Shown here piece by piece: positions 33,128 through 33,827 of a stretch of DNA of 33,827 nt (the first letter of the stretch is position 1; every line of letters begins with the position of its first letter). The notes below the pieces were generated by a model. It made no database searches. It was not told where the DNA came from and saw only the letters and a program-made list of their open reading frames with translations. The stretch is from an uncultured Bdellovibrionales bacterium (GTDB lineage Bacteria > Bdellovibrionota > FAC87 > UBA2466), in the NCBI GenBank assembly GCA_937903155.1, contig CALCZU010000103.1, positions 1 to 33,827 on the forward strand, written 5' to 3'. The position numbers and the translations under genes are program-made.

Positions 33128-33625
33128 AATTTGGACAGACTCGGCTTTCGAGTTGTAGATGATGCTAAAGGGGCAATTTTCTTTGCCGGAGCAGCCAAAA
33201 GCTTCGCGGCCTTCGGCGAGGTTGCCCTGTAACTTTCTCCAAGTTCCGAGGGTCTCAAAAACAGCGTCTCTTTGTTTCCCTTCAAAGAGGAAGCCGCTCG
33301 TTCCTAAAACGGTTTGATTCGCGTCGTAGAAATCAAGAGTCATCTCGCAGACCTCATCGCCAGGCTCTCTGAGACTACAAATCACTTTCAGTTCCATCGA
33401 TCCGGTTCGTCCAGCTTGATTTTCCTTCCACTCATGCAAAGAAGCTTTGAACTGTTTAAGAACATATTTCTGTTCTCCGAGGGTCGCCTTGTCTTCCCTC
33501 ACCTTCGCGTCTCTAAAGTTTTTCGCACTTTTCTCGGTCAGCTGAAGCCAAAGTTTTGCAGGCCCATTTGCCGCATAGCTAAAGCGAGCCAATGTCAGAA
33601 CAGAAACCAGTAAGAACGTTTTCAT
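33116..33625 (-). CDS. Secreted hypothetical protein
   Basis: A 169-residue protein with a signal peptide (MKTFLLVSVLTLARFSYAA). The mature part is polar, with four cysteines (VICSLREP, DEVCEMTL, AFGCSGKENCPF), which may form two disulfides in the periplasm. No family is recognised. The AAGGAG at 33641-33636 lies 10 bp before the ATG and supports the start. It is convergent with lhgO, which it overlaps by 12 bp. The 202 bases upstream (33626-33827) hold its promoter region, in which I could find no clean hexamer pair and nothing else. Confidence 0.75.
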   Translation of the reverse strand: MKTFLLVSVLTLARFSYAANGPAKLWLQLTEKSAKNFRDAKVREDKATLGEQKYVLKQFKASLHEWKENQAGRTGSMELKVICSLREPGDEVCEMTLDFYDANQTVLGTSGFLFEGKQRDAVFETLGTWRKLQGNLAEGREAFGCSGKENCPFSIIYNSKAESVQILVP

Positions 33626-33827
33626 CGCGTATGACTCCTTAGTAAGTGTTTGTCAAAGACGTATTAGTGGTAATTGCCAAACGTCAATTCAATTAAGAAT
33701 GACAATCGCTTTCCTGTGGCTCCAAGTGCTATGAACTCACGAAAAAAATTGCAAAAAGGTAGGGGGTACGGTCGAAAAGGTACGGCGCTGAATTAAAGAT
33801 GTCAGTGCGACTCTGAAGGTTGAAGGA

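Noticed and set aside
1..33827. tRNA, rRNA, CRISPR arrays, insertion sequences, phage genes
   Set aside because: Reading both strands by eye showed no cloverleaf, regular spacer array, transposase or integrase motifs.

Overview
The window is a chromosomal stretch of moderate GC from a Gram-negative bacterium. It holds 34 protein-coding genes that I can support, no RNA gene, no insertion sequence and no CRISPR array. A DUF1844 protein, outer-membrane and periplasmic proteins, an acetyl-CoA synthetase/FadD background and many unrecognised secreted proteins suggest a Bdellovibrionota or other former deltaproteobacterial lineage. This assignment is an inference from gene content; no rRNA or marker gene is present to prove it.

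Left part (1-14,100): a surface or exopolysaccharide locus. It starts with the end of a polysaccharide pyruvyl transferase and an unknown protein (+ strand). Facing them is a tight four-gene minus-strand operon: initiating sugar-phosphate transferase, family 2 glycosyltransferase, serine-acetyltransferase-like hexapeptide enzyme, and an LTA-synthase-like sulfatase-fold membrane enzyme. Next come a secreted glycoside-hydrolase-like protein, a rhamnosyltransferase-like GT2, an O-antigen polymerase/ligase-like membrane protein, a small HAD phosphatase, a Wzc/ExoP-type co-polymerase with an ATPase domain, and, divergent from it, an RmlB-like dehydratase plus a single-SLBB export-type protein. No Wzx flippase and no full-length Wza are visible.

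Middle part (14,100-20,660): a DUF1844 protein, a membrane protein with a long Ala/Pro-rich tail, an outer-membrane beta-barrel with a clear sigma70-type promoter, a two-helix membrane protein, a GT4 glycosyltransferase, a FadD-type acyl-CoA ligase, and a response-regulator/histidine-kinase fusion whose ATP-binding domain looks degenerate.

Right part (20,740-33,827): acetyl-CoA synthetase, a PIN-like protein, a methyltransferase and two small secreted proteins; a 109-bp inverted repeat of the kind that gives spurious CEERSDEA peptides; an unknown protein; a J-domain-like protein; an Ntn amidase; a GDP-4-keto-6-deoxymannose-reductase-like SDR; and the dTDP-rhamnose genes rmlB-rmlA-rmlD without rmlC, coupled to an L-2-hydroxyglutarate oxidase. 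The window closes with a secreted protein.

The genome is very compact. All eight convergent gene pairs overlap or lie within 21 bp of each other, which leaves no room for ordinary intrinsic terminators. The leads most worth testing are the REC-HisKA pseudokinase-like protein, the Ser-for-Thr LTA-synthase-like enzyme tied to an initiating transferase, the palindromic repeat, the start-codon hairpin of the HAD gene, and the missing rmlC.
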